From Symbiotaphrina buchneri (Eukaryota > Ascomycota > Symbiotaphrinales > Symbiotaphrinaceae), in the NCBI GenBank assembly GCA_001599915.1, contig BCIG01000016.1, positions 248,001-312,000 of the forward strand: DNA of 64,000 nt, written 5' to 3'. This document shows positions 60,997-64,000 of this stretch, piece by piece. A model generated the notes under the pieces. That model did not search any database and had not been told where the DNA came from. It was given only the letters and a program-made list of their open reading frames with translations. Numbering within the stretch: position 1 is the first letter of the stretch; each line of letters opens with the position of its first letter. A program made the position numbers and the translations under genes.

Positions 60997-62143
60997 ATGC
61001 TCAGAAGTTTCTTCAAGATGACCGAACAACTTTCCAAGAGACTGAAAGTCTCTGCTCCTACCATAGGAACACACAAGTGAGTCGTCGCTGCTCTAGCGTG
61101 GCCGGGTGCGCTGCTGATTCCCGTCTGCTTTTGTCAGTGGTCATTTCCACGCCGACGAGGCCTTGGCCGTTTATCTCCTGCGTATGCTGCCTACATACAA
61201 GCCCTCTCACCTCGTGCGCACCCGGGATCCAAAGCTCCTAGAGAGTTGCCATACCGTCGTCGATGTTGGAGGCGAATATGCACCAACCTCCAATCGGTTC
61301 GACCATCATCAACGGACCTTCAATACCACCTTCCCTGAACGGGCCACCAAGCTCTCTGCTGCTGGCCTCGTCTATCTACATTTCGGCAAGGCCATCATTG
61401 CGCAACACACCCACAAGCCGGAGGAGAGCCCTGAGGTGGATCTCTTGTGGACCAAGATCTATGCCGAGTTTGTCGAGGCGTTGGATGCCAATGACAACGG
61501 CGTCAGCGTCTACGATCCGGCGGCGCTAAAGGCTGTCGGTGCAGAGAAGCGGTACCATGACGGTGGCATCACTCTGCCTTCACTCGTCGCAGACTACAAC
61601 AACAACTGGACGGACAATGCCACCGACCTATCTCCTGAGCAAGCTCAGCAAGAAGAAGATGCGAGATTCCTCCAGGCCTCGGAGCTGATGGGCACTTCTT
61701 TCGTCCGCAAGCTTGACTACTACTCTCGTGCATGGCTGCCGGCACGCAATGTCGTGCATGAAGCATTCGCCGCCCGGAAGAGGTACGATGCGAAAGGTCG
61801 CATCATGGTCTTCCCTCAGGGTTCGGTACCATGGAAGGACCATCTTTACAGTCTAGAAGCCTCGCAAACTGGCCTACAGGAGGACGAGAAGGTGCTATAT
61901 GTTCTGTACCCCGAGTCCGCGCAGGAAGACGCCAAATGGCGCATACAAGCCGTGTCCGTGACGAAGGATTCATTTGAATCTAGGAAACCCCTGCCGGAGG
62001 CTTGGCGCGGAGTAAGGGATGAGAAATTGGACGAGGTCTCTGGAATCCCGGGCTGCGTCTTCGTCCACGCCAGCGGCTTCATCGGCGGCAACAAGACTTG
62101 GGAAGGAGTGAAAGCAATGGCCGAAAGGGCTGTCGACATGTGA
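60997..62143 (+). CDS. MYG1: MYG1 family metal-dependent hydrolase (UPF0160)
   Basis: A DHH-type phosphoesterase-like protein. Human MYG1 is a 3'-5' RNA exonuclease of nucleolus and mitochondria. Two exons (60997-61076 and 61138-62143) give 361 residues. The metal site is built from IGTHNGHFHADEALAVYLL (split by the intron inside THN), VVDVGGEY and FDHHQRTFNTTFP, all intact. The end GCVFVHASGFIGGNKTWEG is typical. The start MLRSFFKMTEQLSKRLK looks like a weak mitochondrial presequence with a second Met at residue 8, which would fit dual localisation by alternative starts (inference). Confidence 0.95.
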
Positions 62144-62474
62144 GAATTCGGACGTCACCTTTCGGTGATCTTGAATAAAATTTCGAGGACACGACAGGAT
62201 CATGGCTTTTGCAACGCCTACCCTGGCTTCGAATCATGCCCAACGTTATGAGGCACTGCATATCAGCAACTACCAAGTCCAACGTGTCTCATGTCCTGAA
62301 TCGAAAGGATGAGATCCTTCCTTTGCATTGCCAGAGTAATCATCTTCGAGATTGGAACGAGAATACCAGCCAGAACGCCCTCAATTCCGCCATAGGAACA
62401 CCGTTCGAATGAGTCGTACCATAAGACTTGTCGTCATTGCTCCTCGGCATCTGCACACCGTCCTCGTCATATCG
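62144..62474. other. Convergent gap, nothing recognised
   Basis: 3' flanks of MYG1 and IGO1 only. No word cluster. Confidence 0.5.
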
Positions 62475-63054
62475 TTAAGCTCCTGCACCAAATTGCACAC
62501 CTTCATCTGCCGCAGCCAAGCCTGTATCCCCTTTCATGCTGCTGCCCTGTTCGCCGGGGAAACCAGTCTCTTCATCTGCACTGGTTTGTCGATGAAGGAA
62601 GCTGCTCTCTTTCACCGGACTGGCGCTCTTTTGGCCAGGAAGCTGCCCGTTGCCATTTCCATTTGCGGTGCCATTGTTCGGCGTAGGCGAGGAAAGATGG
62701 GGGATGTTCTCGGGTACGGGATGCTCACGGCCGATCTGGGTGACTCCTGCATCCGATGCTTTGCCCGCTTTTGAAAGGGCGTAGTCGCCGGAATCGAAGT
62801 ATTTCCGTTCCTGTGAATGCTGTCAGCAACTGCTCCAGGCAGTTTGATATGCGAGGAACCGGCGGTGAGTGATACCTTGAGTTTGTTCTGTAGCAGGTCT
62901 TTCTTGTTGGGCAGCTTTCCGTACAGACGGAAGAGCCGCTGCTCCTCTTCGGAAAGAGCCTACGACGAGGTCAGCATTGCGGGGCCATCGCCATATTTAT
63001 CTTAGACGGGCCACTCACGTTAATGTCGATCTTGTTCTTTTGATGGGGGTTCAT
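62475..63054 (-). CDS. IGO1: Endosulfine family protein Igo1
   Basis: A small phosphoprotein inhibitor of PP2A-B55. The Rim15/Greatwall kinase phosphorylates its central Ser, which drives entry into quiescence after nutrient loss. Three exons: MNPHQKNKIDIN, then ALSEEEQRLFRLYGKLPNKK, then from ERKYFDSGDYALSKAGK to the stop. The invariant FDSGDY box with the target Ser is intact. The tail is disordered and Asn/Gly/Ser-rich, ending GVQFGAGA. About 150 residues, normal for the family. Junctions are AAC|GTGAGT..CGTAG|GCT and AAG|GTATCA..ACAG|GAA. Confidence 0.95.
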
Positions 63055-64000
63055 TGTATCGGCGGGAGAAGACAGTGCCTATGGTGATGGGGCACTAGAT
63101 GCTTTCGAGATCTTAATTGTAGCCTCGATTATTGTGACGAGATACACGGTCGCCTCGTTCAACGGATTGTCAACCTGCAGCGATACTGATTTGGCCCTCC
63201 TTCTCAAGACCTTCGTGATCGCAAGATCAGAGCACGCGTTGCAGGGAGCGGGATGCCTAGTGACAGAATTGATAGGTCCGCGGGATCAAAAGGCGGGCCT
63301 GTGAAGTGACGTCGTGATAGGATCAATGAATCTTATTCAAGGACTCTGCCAGCTCCTGACAGGACCACGATCGATGCGTTCGATGGCAGCCGCGCCCAGT
63401 GGTAGTGATCTGGTGGCTTTCTCTGGATACTTTTGCAGGCAGAGAGGTGAAGGATTATCAAGTAGGAGGATGTAGGTTGGTGGGTTGATGGGTAATAATA
63501 GGTGAAGGTTTGAGGTTGAGGTGACCGAGCCCGAGCGTGAATAGCACTTGACAATTATTGGACAATCCAAATGCTTTCAAAGGGAAGGCGTGAGGGGTCT
63601 GCGCTTTTGTCGCTAGTGGTAAGCCCTCGTAGCGAGGTACCTAGAAGCGTACGAAGTTAAAGGTACCTTACCTTACGCACCTGACCTTTGGTAAGGTAAC
63701 AATGGAAGGTACCTCACCTCACTGAGGTAGGGGTTCCGCACGGCTACCTAAGGTAAGGTACGTATTCGAACTCCTCCACGGCTTTTAAAAACGGTACGGT
63801 AAGGTACATGACAGACTTCACACAGAGAAAGATCGTCAGCTGCCCGGACACCGCTCCTTCCTCCCCCCCCGGACATGGTCCAGTGTGAAGTTTAAGGTAC
63901 CATACCTTAGTAAAGGACCTCGATGCTTGGTAAAGTAAGGTACGAATACGAACTGTATCAGAGCACGTTTACGTGTTCGTGACTGCCGCACGTCACCTCA
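63055..64000. promoter_or_regulatory. IGO1 upstream region with AAGGTA/TACCTT cluster
   Basis: Dense words at 63,635-63,810 (AAGGTACCTTACCTTACGCA, GAAGGTACCTCACC, CTACCTAAGGTAAGGTACG) and 63,893-63,950. No gene is seen up to the window end. A further gene start may lie beyond. Confidence 0.55.

Overview
The window is nuclear DNA of a filamentous ascomycete (Pezizomycotina). Almost every gene is broken by short introns of about 50 to 75 bases with GT..AG ends. The set includes fungus-specific families (Ice2, DUF2408, CAP59-type mannosyltransferase, Mid2-like sensor, Igo1). Base composition is split into an AT-rich repeat block and a GC-balanced gene block. Gaps between genes carry many TACGGAG / CTCCGTA words, which I associate with Eurotiales. 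I would guess Eurotiomycetes, but only with moderate confidence.

Layout: bases 1 to about 11,100 are an AT-rich graveyard of retroelement fossils. There is a gag-like scrap at the left edge, two heavily AT-converted Ty3/gypsy bodies on the minus strand, and a better preserved Ty1/copia scrap. A large foldback inverted repeat of about 500 bp and several short tandem repeats follow. The AT enrichment looks like repeat-induced point mutation (RIP). From about 11,770 to 63,054 I recognise 26 genes, roughly one every 2 kb.

Gene order from left to right: DUF2408 protein (-), ribosomal P1 (+), PQ-loop vacuolar transporter (-), Mid2-like membrane sensor (+), uncharacterised acidic protein (+), PEX19 (-), UBC9 (+), asparagine synthetase (+), VDAC porin (+), mitochondrial J-protein (-), methionine aminopeptidase 2 (+), CAP59/CMT1-type mannosyltransferase (-), sphingolipid delta-4 desaturase (+), VAP/Scs2 (-), UBA-UBX protein (+), RAD52 (+), uncharacterised repeat-motif protein (-), AVT amino-acid transporter (-), GPI-type aspartic protease (+), uncharacterised mitochondrial-type protein (+), short-chain dehydrogenase (-), LTO1 (-), methionyl-tRNA synthetase (+), ICE2 (-), MYG1 (+), IGO1/endosulfine (-).

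These are mostly housekeeping genes. They cover translation (P1, MetRS, LTO1, MetAP2, asparagine synthetase), mitochondria and peroxisomes (VDAC, J-protein, MYG1, PEX19), the ER and lipids (VAP, ICE2, desaturase), protein modification (UBC9, UBX), DNA repair (RAD52) and nutrient signalling (IGO1, AVT, PQ-loop). There is no biosynthetic, defence or mating-type cluster. Divergent pairs with short shared upstream regions include LTO1/MetRS and J-protein/MetAP2.

The most unusual non-coding signal is a family of AAGGTA / TACCTT word clusters, often built around GGTACC. They sit in most gaps that contain gene starts. They are missing from the gaps between convergent gene ends and from the retroelement block. 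Exon coordinates were derived by reading splice sites by eye. For several genes the joined length is an exact multiple of three and matches the family size.
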